Counted from the first letter of the stretch, positions 10,638-24,900 are shown. The stretch: 64,000 bases of DNA from Symsagittifera roscoffensis (GCF_963678635.1 NC_087069.1:29120776-29184775), one strand, 5' to 3'. Notes: generated from the letters alone by a model not told the origin. Program-made: numbers and translations.

Positions 10638-11560
10638 ACGCAAAACTGAAATGTACAAATAATTAAATTAACATGAAAAAATATATATCTCATGAACAAA
10701 TAACCAAACAAACAGACCCATAATATAAATAAATGAAAGTAAATGAATTAAATAAATACACATACATAAATAATAAAAGCAAAACTAAATGAAAGAAAGA
10801 ATAATTAAATAAATATAGAAATAAATATCAACAAATAAACAAAACACACCTGATAAATAAATAAGCAATATAAAAATAAATCAATACATAAATAAATAAA
10901 TAAATACATAAATGAATACATAAATAAATAAATATATAAATAAATAAAAGCAAAAGTGAAATGTACAAATAATTAAATAGACATGAAAAAATATATATGA
11001 ACAAATAACCAAAAAAAACAGACCCATAATATGAATAAATGAAAATAAATAAATGAAATAAATACACATACATAAATAATAAAAGCAAAACTAAATGAAA
11101 GAAAGAATAATTAAATAAATATAGAAATAAATATCAACAAATAAACAAAACACACCTGATAAATAAATAAGCAATACAAAAATAAATCAATACATAAATA
11201 AATAAATAAATACATAAATAAATACATAAATAAATAAATAAATAAAAGCAAAAGTGAAATGTACAAATAATTAAATAGACATGAAAAAATATATATGAAC
11301 AAATAACCAAACAAACAGACCCATAATATAAATAAATGAAAATAAATAAATTAAATAAATACACACGCAGAAATAATAAAAGCAAAACTAAATGAAAGAA
11401 AGAATAATTAAATAAATAAACAAAACACGTGATAAAAATAAACAAAAATAAATATGTACATACATAAATTATAAATAAATATAAGCAAACTAAACATAAT
11501 TAAATAAATAGAAGAACAGATAATTAAATAAATAAAGATGAACAAATAAAGAAACAAACA
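10200..11560 (+). repeat. AAAT-rich array with ~300-base higher-order repeat
   Basis: The base pattern is (AAAT)n with scattered variants. On top of it a longer unit recurs: gacccataatat starts at 10715, 11021 and 11318, and gtgaaatgtacaaataatt precedes it at a fixed distance, giving a ~300-base unit in 3-4 copies. The tyrosine/phenylalanine/isoleucine-rich minus-strand frames here are repeat artefacts. Confidence 0.92.
10276..10346. repeat. inverted repeat near the AAAT array
   Basis: atcttggataaaa (10277) is complementary to ttttatccaagat (10331), with a ~40-base spacer. It lies at the start of the AAAT array. Confidence 0.6.
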
Positions 11561-11704
11561 TACGCAATCACGTGACATAGCGCGATATAGTCCAGCCCAC
11601 ATGATAATTGATAACTGTGGACGTTATTTGTCGACACTTGACAACAGACAACATTAAAAAAAAAACCCGTTACACGATACCATAACACCTTGACTAAAGT
11701 CTTC

Positions 11705-11950
11705 GGTGTAAAAACACTTTCGAAACTAGAAATCTACTACGTTTTTCGTGACTTTTACATTTTGCTGTTCGATTGACGAGTTGGCCTTCCTTTTAACAAA
11801 GGAAAATAACTGAGCTTGAAAATAAATTGTAAGTCAAACCGTGAAAAGTAAAAATTGAGATTGAAGACTTAGTTTTTTTTAGAAGAAGTCTTCAAAAGAA
11901 ACCATCACGATCTATATAAGAATTTGAACTACATACACCGACTCTTAACC
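11705..11950 (+). repeat. dispersed repeat family A, copy 2 (partial)
   Basis: The 3' half of family A is present: gaaactagaaatc, cgtgacttttacattttgctg, gccttccttttaacaaagg and tatataagaatttgaac, in the expected order. Confidence 0.75.
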
Positions 11951-12686
11951 AAAACAAAAAATTCACCAAGAAGTATAAAAGAGTATTTACTATGATCATG
12001 ACTCTTAAATTAAACATTGCATCCATCTTTTCTCAAACAAAAACTTGGAGATGAACCATATTGATTTCGTAAATTTAATTTTAACACAAGCATTGCTTGC
12101 ATAAATACACAACGAATAAAACAAACAGACGTATAAAATCTAAAAATTCAGGGTACATTTATACCGATAAGAACATTGAAACTGACAAATTTTATGAAAG
12201 CATAATGTTCAGGCCCGTATAGAATCAAATGTTGAAAGTGTGCTTAAGGATTACGAGTATAGCATGTACGCCTCCCAGTGTGCGTCCACAAACTGGCGAA
12301 GTGAACCAGTTCACAATTTCTACAACACCATTTAATGTGATGTACCCCATTTTTCAACTTTTGATTTTCCATTTTTACAACTCATTTTTAAAACTCACCC
12401 AAATCTATAAAAAACTAAGCGTTGAGAGGAAGAGCATGAATACCATTCAAATATTACAAATACAACTATATCTAGTTCACAATTTTGGCGCTTCTAGTAG
12501 TAAGCGAATAAGAGTATAGATAAAATTCATGGTAGGCTTTGAATGAAGGTCAAATATTTTGTTGGCATTTTGATAAAATTTGCTCTTGAAATCTTAGAAC
12601 GAATTTCTAATTTCTAGTTTTCTAAATTTGCGGGTTGAACATTATCCATCTAAATCAATAACACAATAACTGCAGTTATAAATAAG
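11951..12686. other. AT-rich sequence downstream of piwi
   Basis: Nothing recognisable is coded here. A 96-codon plus-strand frame at 12229-12519 has no known motif and no supporting signal. The interval is beyond the likely piwi polyadenylation site. Confidence 0.5.
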
Positions 12687-12692
12687 TTTATT
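12687..12692 (-). terminator. probable piwi polyadenylation signal
   Basis: On the minus strand AATAAA lies about 92 bases after the piwi stop codon (TAA at 12784-12786). The spacing suits a short 3' UTR. Confidence 0.5.
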
Positions 12693-12783
12693 GAATTTTT
12701 GTTTCATGTCAACTTGACTCAAGTTTTTTTTTTAAATGTCGAATCTGTATTTGACTTTATCTCTTGGCTTTGACCATTTTCAT

Positions 12784-12940
12784 TTATAGATAAAAGAGTT
12801 TATCTTCTAGCTGCTGGTGGGCCGATTTGCCTATATTCATGCCTACCAGTTGAGCCAGTTTGTGCGCGTACTGGCATGGAGCTGGAACTCGGACACTTCC
12901 GGGCCAGTTATAGTACAGGAAGGTCAGCTTGAAGGCCAGA
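12784..12940 (-). CDS. piwi: piwi exon 17 (PIWI C terminus)
   Basis: This short terminal exon is preceded by gcctgtttcag| and enters in phase 2. It reads [19 protein letters not shown] and [14 protein letters not shown], with the last catalytic histidine, and ends in LFYL then TAA. The terminal 'LYYL'-type ending matches the family. Confidence 0.97.
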
Positions 12941-15900
12941 CTGAAACAGGCGATCTAATCGTTAGTATTATTATTAAACAGAGACGGAGCTGAGCTTCGC
13001 AACACTTGCGATTCAAAAAACACATTGCGCTACAACATAGTGAATGAAAAAAAGGCAGAAGTCAAAAATATTTCTTAAAAATTATGTTAGAAAAAATTAC
13101 TTGGAAAAATTGACGAAGTTGAAAAATAGACAAAAGTTGAAAAATTACAGCTACAAAAAGTTAATATTTGTATCGGATGCAGTTCATAAACAAGCCAAAA
13201 TAAATGAAAAAAAAATTACCGAGCGGCAAGAAAGGAGGCAAACTTTGGGTCGAAACCTGTTGAGCCGAAAACAAAACTGTTGTCATAAAAAAGTTCATAA
13301 AAATTAAAAGTTTTTTTGACCCATCCGAACTGAAAAAAATAATGCCAAGCGGAAATATTTTGCTCTCGGAATTACGCAAAATAAAATGAATAAGTGCACA
13401 CAAGATAAACATAAACTGTTTGAATGCTAGAGGCCAGCTAAAGCTGGAAAAACCTGTTAGATAATTTTTGAATTTTTTGTACTGATGCGGAGAGACAAGG
13501 GTAATTTGACTTTTCCGATATAAAATTAGGCGCAACCACTTATACAGCGGAGCTTCCCAAAACCAGTTCTACTCATGGGAACCAAAACCTCAGATTTGGG
13601 AGGGTAGCTGTCGAAAAAAAAACTACAAAAAAAGGTCAAAAATCGAATTTTTGACTTTTCCGAGGGTCATAACTTTTTCTGCGAAATAATTTGGGCGTGA
13701 TCGCTTCTGCAAGGGTGCTCCCCACAACACGTTCTTTCGAATGAAACTAACTAAAATTTCAGAAATGGGAGGACAGTTTTCGCGAAAATTTTCAAAAAAA
13801 ATGGTCAAAAAAGGAAACAACTTTTTGTGTAAAAAAAATTAGGCGTAATCATTTATGCAGCGGAGTTTACTACAACCCGTTCTAATCTTTGAAGCAAAAC
13901 CTCCGATTTGGGAGGGTAGTTTTCGAGAAAAGTCAAAAAGTTTCAAAAAAAAACTTTTCTGAGGGTCATAACTTTTTGAGTGAAAATATTTGGGTGTAAC
14001 CGCTTAAGCAGGGGAACTCCCCACAAGCAAACAAAAATCTAATATTTGGTATGCTAGTTTTTGAAAGTTCAAAAAATCGAAAAATTGACATTTTTAAGAG
14101 CCATACAAACTTGTGTAAAAAATTTGGTCGTAGAAGCTAATGCAGGAAAGCTTCCCACAACCAGTTCTATCCATTGAAACCAATATCTCTGATTTGAGAG
14201 GATAGTTTTTGAGGAAATGTAAAAAAATATATAGGTCAAAAATCCCCTCATACACTTTTTTGAAAGCTGTAGAAAGCGGGGTAAGGTAAAAAGAGACTAG
14301 GTGAGTACACAGACACATGAGCGAGTGAGCGGATTCTTTTTGGAAATTGGCAGAGTAGTTTTTGAGAAAAACTAATATTTTGAAAAAAAGAAAAAATTTT
14401 CCAAAGCGTCTGAAAAAAAAGAAAAAATAAATAAAAATATAAGAAAACTCAAAACCAGACATGGCAAATTACAAATTTGTGAAATTCGAGTTTTAGTGAA
14501 AACTGTTTAAATTGGAAAAAACCCATGCTTCAAAAGTAAAACAATAAAAAAACCCTACCAGATAAAAAAAAATGGCGTTTAAAAAACCGGAAAAGTAACC
14601 GACAGAAACTAGGACGAAAACCACGAACACGAAAAAGTTGAGAAATTTTTTGAAAAAATAATTACTACCTGAATCGGGTTTGAACTAATTTCTGGAAGAA
14701 GATATTACTTAGGTATCTTTCTCAGGAAGCGAAGATCCTCTAGAAGTGCAGATGTTGTGGACAAAGTTGTTAAGGGGAAAAAACGTCTAGTACCCGATTG
14801 CAATACCCTTGCTGATCGCAAGGGTAATTATTATTATTATAATTATGATTATTATTATTACTATAAAAGCATGTGCGAGATAACTTCCAGCAAGTGTACA
14901 AAAACAGAATGTCTGTAACCTCTGTATCGTATCAATATCCAACGACACTTGCTCCTTGGCGCCTCCTGGCGTGTTCTCCAGCACCACATATCTAGTAGGC
15001 GTAACGGTTCCCTGCCTCACATGTTGAGATACTAGATAGAAATCTCGGGTGCCCCGTTTTGTGATTGTATGGTCAATCACAGTGCCTGGAGGAGCATTGC
15101 CAATATTTCCGCTTCTGTCTACTGCAAAAATCCTCGCAGATATTCTCTTCTGGACAACTACGACGCAAAAATGAGGACTGTACTCGGGTGAAATATCAGA
15201 GAAGGCTCGTTTCATCAATGCAATTTCTGTGTCCTTTACGATGTCCATTTGGTGGTCCCCCACACCATCCCGAAACACGACTATGGAGTCGGGCAAAAAT
15301 TTACTCTCCTGAACAAAAGTTTCCTTTAAATTTCGGCAAATCAATCAATATTAATTTTTTAATTTAAGACGCTTTATCCACAAAGGAAAGAACCAACACA
15401 CGAGCTGTTCAGCTCATCACGAAGAACCGCTGTTGTGCCCCTGTTTAAGAACTAAAAAAATTTTTTGGCTATTTTTCTGGGCTGGGTAATGTTGCCTCAC
15501 CCTCAATCAACAAGCACGGATCATAGTGGCCTCCTCGAACAACCGATTCGACCTTTCGATTCAGAGGGGCAGACGCAACCACCGCTCCTCTCCTCTATTA
15601 CGGTTCGAAAAGGCCAGATGCGTGAGTTGTTTGCCATGATTGTTCAACCATGATCACGGTTTGCCATGATAATTACTAAAATAGTCAAACACATGGCCAC
15701 GAGATAAAAAGGATATTACCGTCCAGCGGAGAGAGTGACCGTGACGCACCATTTCTGCTCTTTAACTATTTGCAGACAAGACCATCAATGTACATATTAC
15801 ATCAGAATGATCCAAAAAGGGTCTAGAAAAATGACTTTTTAGATGAAGATAACCCAATTTGGAAAACATGGATCAAAGTATTATTTATTTATTCCGCAGA

Positions 15901-18900
15901 GAAATCTATAAATTAAATCCACTTTCTAAACTAAAGTCGATTGCCCTTTTTACTCCATTTGCACATACGGAATTGGAAAACGTTATTTCCCTTCCACTAA
16001 GAATACTAATTGGAATCCGACTTAACAAGAAATCAAAAGTCAAATCACTAAAAATCAACTTTGACATAAACAAAATTTGAAAGAAAAAAGACAAGACTAT
16101 CTTGATTTTGTTCATTGAAACTTAATCAATTTTATCAAAAACCGACTGCTAGGAAGCTAGACTAAATTTAACGATTTTGTAGTTGATCAAAGAGAAAAGT
16201 CGTTGACATTTTTTTTTACAGAATTAGACTAAAATGCATTGAAAACATGGAGCATAGCCAACAGTCAAATGGAAAATTGTCAAGGAGTTCACAAAAACCG
16301 AACGACGTATTTGATTTTTTGAAGCATTTTACAACTAAAAATATCTCACCTTACAGCTATTTGATTATCGAGAATCTTCTATCTAGCACATTTTTGATAA
16401 AACACAACTTGAGAAAACTGGATCGATAAAAATTAATATAGATTTTTGAGAAAAATCTTCCTCGTTTCTTGGTCGATTTGCATTTTTCTTATTGGAAAGC
16501 GTAGTATTCCTTCGATTTATTAAATGAAATTGGAGTTAACTTAGTAAGAAATCATAAATCAACCAGACAAAATGGTTTAGTTAACGGAAATGATAGTTAA
16601 ACCGATAGAACAACACATCAAACTATCGCATCAATTATGCACCTCTGTTGACCTAAAAGAACTATGAACGTAGCCACAACAATTCGAACAATATAAATAT
16701 AATCAAGAAATCCGGAAAAAAAAACAATTTGAAAGAAAACATATTATGATGACAATTTTGATAAAACTTGATGAAAACTGGATCAATAGGTATTTTTCTA
16801 CACCACTGAAAACTTCTTAAGCTTTGTAACTTGAAGTAATTAACCTTTTTTGCCGCCTTTTGACTTTTTTACTCAAGACCGCAAAATTGTCTTCCATTAA
16901 GCAAATTAATCTGAATTGAACTGAAAGTGAAATCAAAATTCAAACTACAAAAAAAAACAAATTAGAGCGTGAACACCACCTATATAAGTCATAATTGAAG
17001 AACCGTTCCTTCATTCCTTTATAATTAAGACGATTTATCCATAAAGGAAAGGAGCAACATGCAACATACAGCTGTTCAGAAGTAATTGTCATCATTAATC
17101 AGAGATCATGTGTATCAACATCATACTATTAAACGAGTAAAGAATTGAGATTTACTATATTGGTTGAGAGATTACAAATTGCAAGAACCAAACAAAACAG
17201 ATTAATTGAATGTTATCCAAACAGAATATATTTTTTTCAGTCTCGAGTTTTATCATTGGTTCAGATAAGATCATGCTTAGCATCATTTCAGATTAAAATG
17301 TCACCTCAGGCCTTTTCCTGATTTCCACACACTTCTGGAATCAAGACATTATCTGAGGAATACTGGAGGAAACTTCCAGCTTTTTACCTTTTTACTCTAT
17401 AGGTCTCTCAGCGCTTTTGAAATACTAAGTATTCCAATCAGATTCTGTGACCATGGCTTACAATAATTAGGATTATTCGTTTTTATTCGAAATAAATGCA
17501 TATTGTAGGCGCTATGAAATGATAGATGTTTTCTTTTTTCTGAAATGGGACTGATCGGTAGAATCACCTTCGAACAGAATTGATATACGTCAGATTTGAA
17601 ATTAAAATAATGAATTTTAAATTATATTGTTTTTTTCCAGTCATAATAATGGATTTGTTAAAATACATAATATGCAGAATAACATACCTTATCTTTTTAT
17701 ATATCAAGCGACTTACTTCTTTGAACTTTTGGATAGCAGATATTGTGGCCTGTCTCAAATTATTGGTCATTATTTCCTCTCTCTGGCCCTGGTCAAATGT
17801 CTGGGAGAAGTATTTCGAGGCTCCTGGGTTCCTTGTGGCTACAAATCCAACCACGCTGTTTGTCTTTCCTGCCTTCTGGTGGTATACGTCAATGCCGATG
17901 AACATCGCTCGGTGCTGAAAAGAAAACTGTTTTTCAGCTTCTCAAATCAAACATCTACAATCGATTTCAGTAATTTTCCCGAAATTGCACATTTGAGAAT
18001 GATTACCACAGCTTTCAATTGCTCAACACAATTCCACTAAGGGACAAACTAAAGCTAAAAAAACTTCTCTTTTCTAAGCTATTTCTTCTCTTTTCTAAGC
18101 TATTTCTTCGTTTTTTTTTGGTTGTTTAGACAATGCATCATGCTATTCCCACGGCATTGCAAAATGGAGAATTTCATGATTAGGTATAATTTTGTCAACT
18201 ATTTGGGCTCCTGAATCAGTCCCAACGGTATACCATGAAAGGTGGGTTATCTCTGAGTTTTATCCATTGAACCCGATAAATAACAAAACAAAATTTACGG
18301 TAGCGCGACAATTCGTAACAAGCGACAATTGGTAACAAGCGACAATTCGTAACAAGGCATTGGCAAGTAGCATACGCTTGTTCCACTTGGCTTACATTCT
18401 GCACGAGGAATAGTGCTCATAAATTAGTTTTTGCACTTTAACTTCTTGTTGCGAACTGTCGCCTCATTAAAATTGTCGCCAGTTACGAAATTTCGCTTCA
18501 TGTTTCTTTACAAGCGAATAATTTTTAAAAATGATTCTGACCTTGTAGCCTTACGGTGACCAATCGAATCGGCGTCACCAAAATTGTACATGTATGGTAA
18601 ATATTTTCTGTAATGTGCTTGATTCGTAAGTTAATTTATTATTATTACACAGCGTCGAGGGTGAGCTTCGCAACACTTGCGATACAACAAATACAGGGTT
18701 AAAACAGCATAACGCTCAAGAACTAATAAAAAGGACTCCCAACGATATTACATTTGAAAAAAAAATGATCTAGAAAAACGAAGTATTTCTAAGAGGTCAC
18801 AATGGTTTTAAAATTAGGAATTCGAGTATTTGGCGCCAAGATCTTATCTATTTCATAAACATTATCGGAAAATTGTAGAAACAAGATAAATAAGCCGACG

Positions 18901-21900
18901 AAAATAAAGCCAGCAGCCAATAAGTTGAAATTCAACCGAAAGACTTCAGCAAAACAAAATTTTCTTTCGCTGAAATATTTCGATTGAATTCCAGCTTATA
19001 AGCTGCCGGCTTTATTTTCGTTATAGTTTCCACGAGTGTCATGTATGTACTGAAGTCAAAGTGCTATACACAATTTCGGAAACTAAACAGAGAGCTTAGT
19101 CAACAATAAAGCCGAAAAACTATCAGCCAAAAAATAAAAATAAGAATGTCAAAATTCTTTATCTATACATGCAATCACATCAATCAAAATGTATAGAGAT
19201 AGATTTCAAAAAAAAAAACGCGCACGGACAAAACAATGCAAAATTAGTATCGGAAGCAAACTTATCAAGCAGTAACAATGCCGAAAATATCTGAGCAGAA
19301 ACCCTTCAAACTGAAAAAAAAGTTCCTCCCTCAAAACACACACACACGCACACAAAAAACTTTTTGCTCATCAAACGGTGCAATAAGAGGTCACTAACGC
19401 TGGGATTTTGCGGTTCGATAACAATGGAAGGCACTAAACTTCCTTTTAACAATGGAAATGCACTGAACTTATCACAAGTCAAATCGCAAAAAATCAAAAT
19501 TATGCGTGAACAAATTTTACGACTTTTTCCTGAAAAACCAAAAAAAAAAACCAAGACTAATATACGAGTAATCACTATGTTCATTACTCTAACTCAAATC
19601 CGAAAAAATTTGAAAGTAATGAAAAAAATGGAAGTTCACCTCTCCCTCAATACACACACACGCACACAAAAAACTTTTTTCTCTTCATACGGCGCATTAT
19701 GAGGCCATTCAAGAAATAAAAACCTGCCGAATAAGATTAAGCGAAAAACAGGACACAGAAACGAAGTTCAAAAAAGTTAGACAAAAATTTTTGAAACTAA
19801 TAAACAATTAAGTTCCTCTCTACCTCACAACCCACACAGGCGCACAGCAAACTTTTTGCTTATCAAAAGGCTCAAAATGAGGCAACAGAAGCGATATACA
19901 ATAGGCCCAAAACCTATCAAGCCGAAAAAAGGACAAAACCAAAAATCCGAAAAAAAAGTTTGAAAAATATAAAAAAATTTAAGTTTACCACTCCCTCAAA
20001 ACACACACACAAAAAAAACATTTTGCTTATTAAACGGCTCAAAATGAGGCCTCTAAGTCCATATAACATAGATCAAAATTTATTGATCTGAAAAAAAAAG
20101 AGTTAAATAAAAAATTTTATTTTTACAAATCGAGTTGGAAAAAAATACAACCAACATATTTCGAAAAGCTGGGATATTTAAAATACTTAGAAACTCAAAA
20201 CATGCTTATTATTTGCAGCAGAGAGGAAGAGGATTTTGATTTGCAACGAGGACAGAGAGGACAGAGAAGTGAATCCAGTGCCTAACGTTATTTAAGGGAA
20301 AAATAGTCTAGTAACCGATTGCAATACCCTTGCTTATCGAAAGGGTTATTATTATTAATTGGCTCTTTACCAGTCCCCCTTCTTTGATTTTCTCTTATAC
20401 TCGATTTACGAAAGCCTATTTTCTCTTATACTCTTATATTTTCTCTTATACTCGATTTACGAAAGCCTATTTAAAATGACTTTTGATCTTCTCAACTGCA
20501 TTATAACGTGTCACCGTGAAGTGAACAGCTCTCACATTTCTTTCATGCAAAGTGTCGTATGAATATTAGCAAACAACTTCAAATTGTAATTTTATGACGA
20601 GGTTGGATTACGAGGAAAAAGTGGAAGGCGTTTTTTATTGATTATTTGACTAATTTTCCTTACTAGTTTTGGCGGGATATTCACTTCCCACAGCTGGCCC
20701 CCCAATTTAGCCACCATCTGCAGTCCAATATTGAGCGCTATCCTCTTCAGCTTCTGTGGTTTGCCCAGTGTCCTCGACAACACACACTGGGACGCCACCG
20801 GCTTCTCACTGCAGGTCAGCTTCTTCACAGCATTGTATGTGTCATCTCTCTGGGTACTGAACACAGTCATGACTAGCTGTGTCTGAAACAAGTTCCGCAT
20901 TTATTTCTCAACAATTTACACCCGAGAGAAGAGGGAAATAAGAACCAAACAACGAGCATTTCAGCTCTTCGCGGATAACAGCTGTTGAAGCATTGTTTTG
21001 CAGTTTTTTGGTTTTTTCTGAGCTGGCTAATTTTTCCTCGATCTCAAGCATCGACCATTTAATTGATAGAAATCGTGCTACCGAAAAACAAAAGCAATCA
21101 CATTGTGGGTCCATTTAAAAGTCACATATTTGTTTCAGCTTTAAAGACAGCATTTCTATTATTCGAGCCCAGTATCTTAGTTCAAGATAATCTGAGATAT
21201 TCGAGATTGATAAAAGGCTATTCGAAAAAATGTATTCTTCTCATTGATACTGGAACCTGATCTAAACTACATTTTATGATTGGATAAATTAGATATTTTA
21301 CCACTGTAAAATATTTAATATTAACCAATCATGATCCATCTAACTAACAACCCACTTATTTGTAAGTGCTGAGATTACTTGTAATCTCAGCACCAGAGAG
21401 ATTTGAATTTAACTTAGAAATTAGTTGCCTCTCCAAGAGAACTTCAGCAGCCGCAATAAACCAGTATACCCTAGATCTATTGAGCCTAGCAGAGACTAGT
21501 TAAACAACCTGAGACTAGATAGTATAAGAGTAAGATTAGGATCGGTATTAGACTAAGAAGTTGCACGAATCTATCCGGCCGAAAATAAGATAGCGTGACG
21601 AGCAGACGGTGTACCCTATCCGAAATTACTCTATGAGTTAAGACCATCGAACTTAACTCAATACTTTTGAACTCCAATTAATTTCGTTTCATATTTTCCA
21701 TAAAACAAGCTCCAAAGTAGTTTCGGCTATGCGTATAAAAAATTTAATTTTTATCCTCTACCGCTTAACCGCTAGAAATTCATATCACTTTTAGTTTACA
21801 CTTTAGTTTACCATGACTAAGTGTACTTACTTATATTTGGTTTTTTCATTAATACCAGATCCTAATTCCATAATTAGACTAAGTGAACCGAAATGTTCTA

Positions 21901-24900
21901 GGCGAAAAATCGATGACAAAGTTACGGCAGCACTGTGAGTAGAAAATGTCTGATCTGATGTGCTTACTTCACGTTTCATCCTGGCTCTAAGTTGGGCTAC
22001 ATAGTCCTCTGCCCTGTCCCTATCTAGCTCAAGAGTGTCCGGGTTTGCCACTTCAACTCCCACATTGCGCATACACTGCGACAACTGTCCGAACAGCTCC
22101 TTGGCCCTAAAAGAGCAAAACAATGTTTCAACCCACAATATTTCACAGAAAGGTAGAAAAATGTGGTAGGGAGGGGAGTTGTTCTGCGACTAGGTTAAAA
22201 TCAATAACTCAAAAAAAAAATCGTACTACACAAAGAGCTTTATTTGGGGTGCCACAATGGTCAAAATTTTCACACAGGCGAAGCTGAACTTCACAAACAC
22301 AGGCGACAAAATGCCTAAAATTGACTCTGATAAGAGAAAGGAAAAAGCAAACACTAGCCATGAAACAAAACAAAGCCATCAAAAAATTGGAAAAGAATCA
22401 ATTAACTCAAGCAAATAGAAAACATAGCCAACAGGCAGTTGGAAGTAAAGCAAAAACAGAAATGACCAAATTTTGAAAAATAACTTCGAATGTTGAAGAA
22501 AAAAATAGATGCCCTAAAAGCTCTTCGACTTTCTATAAAAATTTATGATTCACACTTTTTATTTCATTAAATTAGCCCAAGTTGAGAAAGCTGGATCAAT
22601 GGGTAAACTTTTAATTCCGCTGAAAAATCTGAAATTTAATTCCACTTTCGAAACTAGAAGTCGATCACGTTTTTGGTGACCTTTACACCTTTCCTGTTCG
22701 CTAGTGAAGTATGCCTTCCTTCTAAGAAAAGAAATTGAAAAGAAATCAACTAGAAAATCAACTGTCAAACTGAAAAGAAATCGGAAGTCAAAACGCGTTA
22801 AAGTAAAATTTCTAAAATTTCTAGACTTTTCCTAAAAAATGAACATAGGTAACTAACAGTTGGAAAAGAGTAATGAAAGCAAGTAAAACTAAAAAAAAAA
22901 CACTGACCTTGTTGAAAAAAATCTCATCTTCGAATTTCAAAGAAAAAAGTAGATGCCCTTTAAGCTCTTTGAATGTCTAGAACAACCTATGATTGGCGCT
23001 TTTTTGATAACGAAACCCAACCTGAGAAAACTGGATCAAAAGGTGAAATTTATATTCCGCTGGAAATTTAAAAATTAAATTCCACTTCCGTTCCATAAAA
23101 AATCATATGCACCTAAGAGCATTCAAAAATGCATTAATATGTATGAATGCACATCTGTAGTTATTAGAGCACTTAAGGCATTTTAAGACTTTTTCCTGAA
23201 AAAAAAATCACCAAGAACCTGAACTCCATTCATAGAATTTTAAAAAAACTGACTTATTTTTCGAAAAAAAATCAAAAATCACCAAGAACCTGAACTCCAT
23301 TCATCGACTCTTAAAAAAACTGACTCATTTTTCGAATTAAAAGAAAAGAATGGATGGCGGCCTTACAGCTCTTTGAATTTCTAAAACAATTTATGATCTT
23401 TTTTTTTTAATTTCTGAATTATCACTGAATTTCTTATTTCGCTGGGAAATCTGATAATTAAAAACAATTTTCGAAATTAGAAGTCGATCAAGTAACATTC
23501 ACACTTTTGCTGTTCAATAGTGTAGTTTGCCTTCCTTTTACACAGAGGCAAAACTGCGCTCCGCAAGCAAAAGCGAACAAACACCAAGAAGTAGCTTTAA
23601 AAGGCTCAAAAAACCTAATGAGTTCGGAAAATATGACCTCTACGGAAATTAATCCTCAGTCCTCGGCCATTCATGTTTTCCAGTTGGCTGCATTACACAA
23701 CCGTTCCCTTGGCGCTTATCAAAACCAAATACAAGCGGTAAAAGGATGCTTCAAACTTAGCATGATATAATTTGGAATATAATAAGCTAGTCAACCACAC
23801 TAATTTGCATAGAAGTTGTGAAGCCATATTGGGTATAACTTATTCATTTCAAAACTCTCGAAATATATTGATTTGGAAATCGAAAATTGAAAAGGTATCA
23901 ACTGTGTTAACTTATTACTAATCACATGTCAAAGCACATGGTATGTACTGCCAAGCTGCCTTAAAAAGACCCAAAGTAGCACTTTCATATTGGCAAAAAA
24001 GCAATCAAAAAGTCATTTTGATTTGCTACGTATGTTGTTAAAAAAAAGTTGCATTGTAATATAGCACAACGCTCCGCTTATGTAAACAAAGGAAATTAAC
24101 TGAACTTAAAAACGAAACCAATAGTCAAACTGCAGAAAATCATCACGACCTACATTTAAGAGTCTGAACTACATTCATGGAATCTTTATTCAAAACCGGA
24201 TCTCCAACCAGGCGATTAAGTCTCACGTCCTCGCATCTGCGCTATCAAAACATAAGCCGTCAAAAATGCGGATAAACAAATGCTATGAAATTGCCAATGA
24301 TAATACTATTGCTATATTAGCAAAAGTGTCACCAACCAAAATGAGCCTTGGTTCAAGTTGGATTGGAAAAATTTGGACTTGAAAGTGAACAAGATCGTCG
24401 TTGGTTTGAAGCCTATCATTTTGAGAATATTCTGTTTGAATATTCGGCTAGATTCTCAGAGCATTTGTTTTTTTTTGGAGTTAGAGCGATGACAGAGGCG
24501 AAGTTGCACTTCGCATACAAAAGCAAAAATATGACCGATAACGCTACATAATTTCTAAGTGACGCAAGCCAATTATGACACATCAGCAGTACCAGTCAAT
24601 TTGAAAAAATGAAATTTACGAACTAACATGCCTCAATTTATGAAGCGGGCGCCTTTTAACTAGTATACGAAAAAGTCCATTTAAAATATCCGATCCTGAC
24701 CAGGTTCGAATCCTCTTTTTTGTTGCGGGTCTCCTTCCCTAGCTCTACGCTACATATCTATGATACTTTGAAAATACTTTTATTTGTAATATAATAGTAT
24801 GTGTTAATATCCTTAGCATTGGCATATCCTTAGCTAGGTTGGAAAAAAAGAGAGTTCATACTTTCACACAAGCTTTGCTTATATAATCAATTCCACTTCG

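Larger units (their letters stand above)
12986..14830 (+). repeat. family C element, copy 1 (5' motif to 3' hairpin)
   Basis: The left end has cttcgcaacacttgcgat (12994). The right end has gtctagtacccgattgcaa followed by a hairpin (tacccttgc / gcaagggta, 14804-14826). ATT microsatellite flanks both sides. The cttgcgat at the left and atcgcaag at the right are inverted copies. The body has no coding frame. This layout resembles non-autonomous Helentron-like elements, but no rolling-circle protein or exact terminal rule is shown. Confidence 0.6.
12941..14919 (-). other. piwi intron 16
   Basis: It is almost entirely a family C repeat element (12986-14830) containing a degenerate ~150-base tandem array, followed by a (TTA)n tract next to exon 16. 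Confidence 0.85.
15309..17716 (-). other. piwi intron 15
   Basis: It holds two family A copies (about 15823-16080 and 16245-16600), a fragment of a third near 16800-17010, and a block at 15370-15530 that recurs at 20930-21060. I see no coding sequence. Confidence 0.75.
18654..20350 (+). repeat. family C element, copy 2
   Basis: The left end has cttcgcaacacttgcgat (18667). The right end has gtctagtaaccgattgcaa and a hairpin (tacccttgc / gaaagggtt, 20325-20348), then ATT repeats. Inside are three or four blocks with ctccctcaaaacacaca, aaactttttgc and caaaatgaggcc at about 19320, 19640, 19810 and 19985. Confidence 0.6.
17915..20663 (-). other. piwi intron 14
   Basis: It holds a 20-base triplet repeat (18304), a fold-back element (18899-19020), a family C element (18654-20350) and a short tandem at 20391. 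There is no coding sequence. Confidence 0.8.

Noticed and set aside
10396-11602. Several minus-strand open frames rich in F, I, L, Y
   Set aside because: They are translations of the (AAAT)n array; the same peptide recurs with the repeat period.
12229-12519. 96-codon plus-strand frame
   Set aside because: No motif, no splice support, and composition like the surrounding non-coding DNA.
13044-13307. Lysine-rich 87-codon frame
   Set aside because: Lies inside a family C element and reflects A-rich sequence.
14787-14919. Extension of the exon 16 open frame into a poly-isoleucine tail
   Set aside because: The tail is (TTA)n. A donor at 14919 and the exon at 12940 restore the conserved PIWI C terminus.
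24703-24720. Perfect B box (ggttcgaatcc) followed by oligo-T on the plus strand
   Set aside because: No convincing A box or cloverleaf upstream, so it is not called as a tRNA gene.
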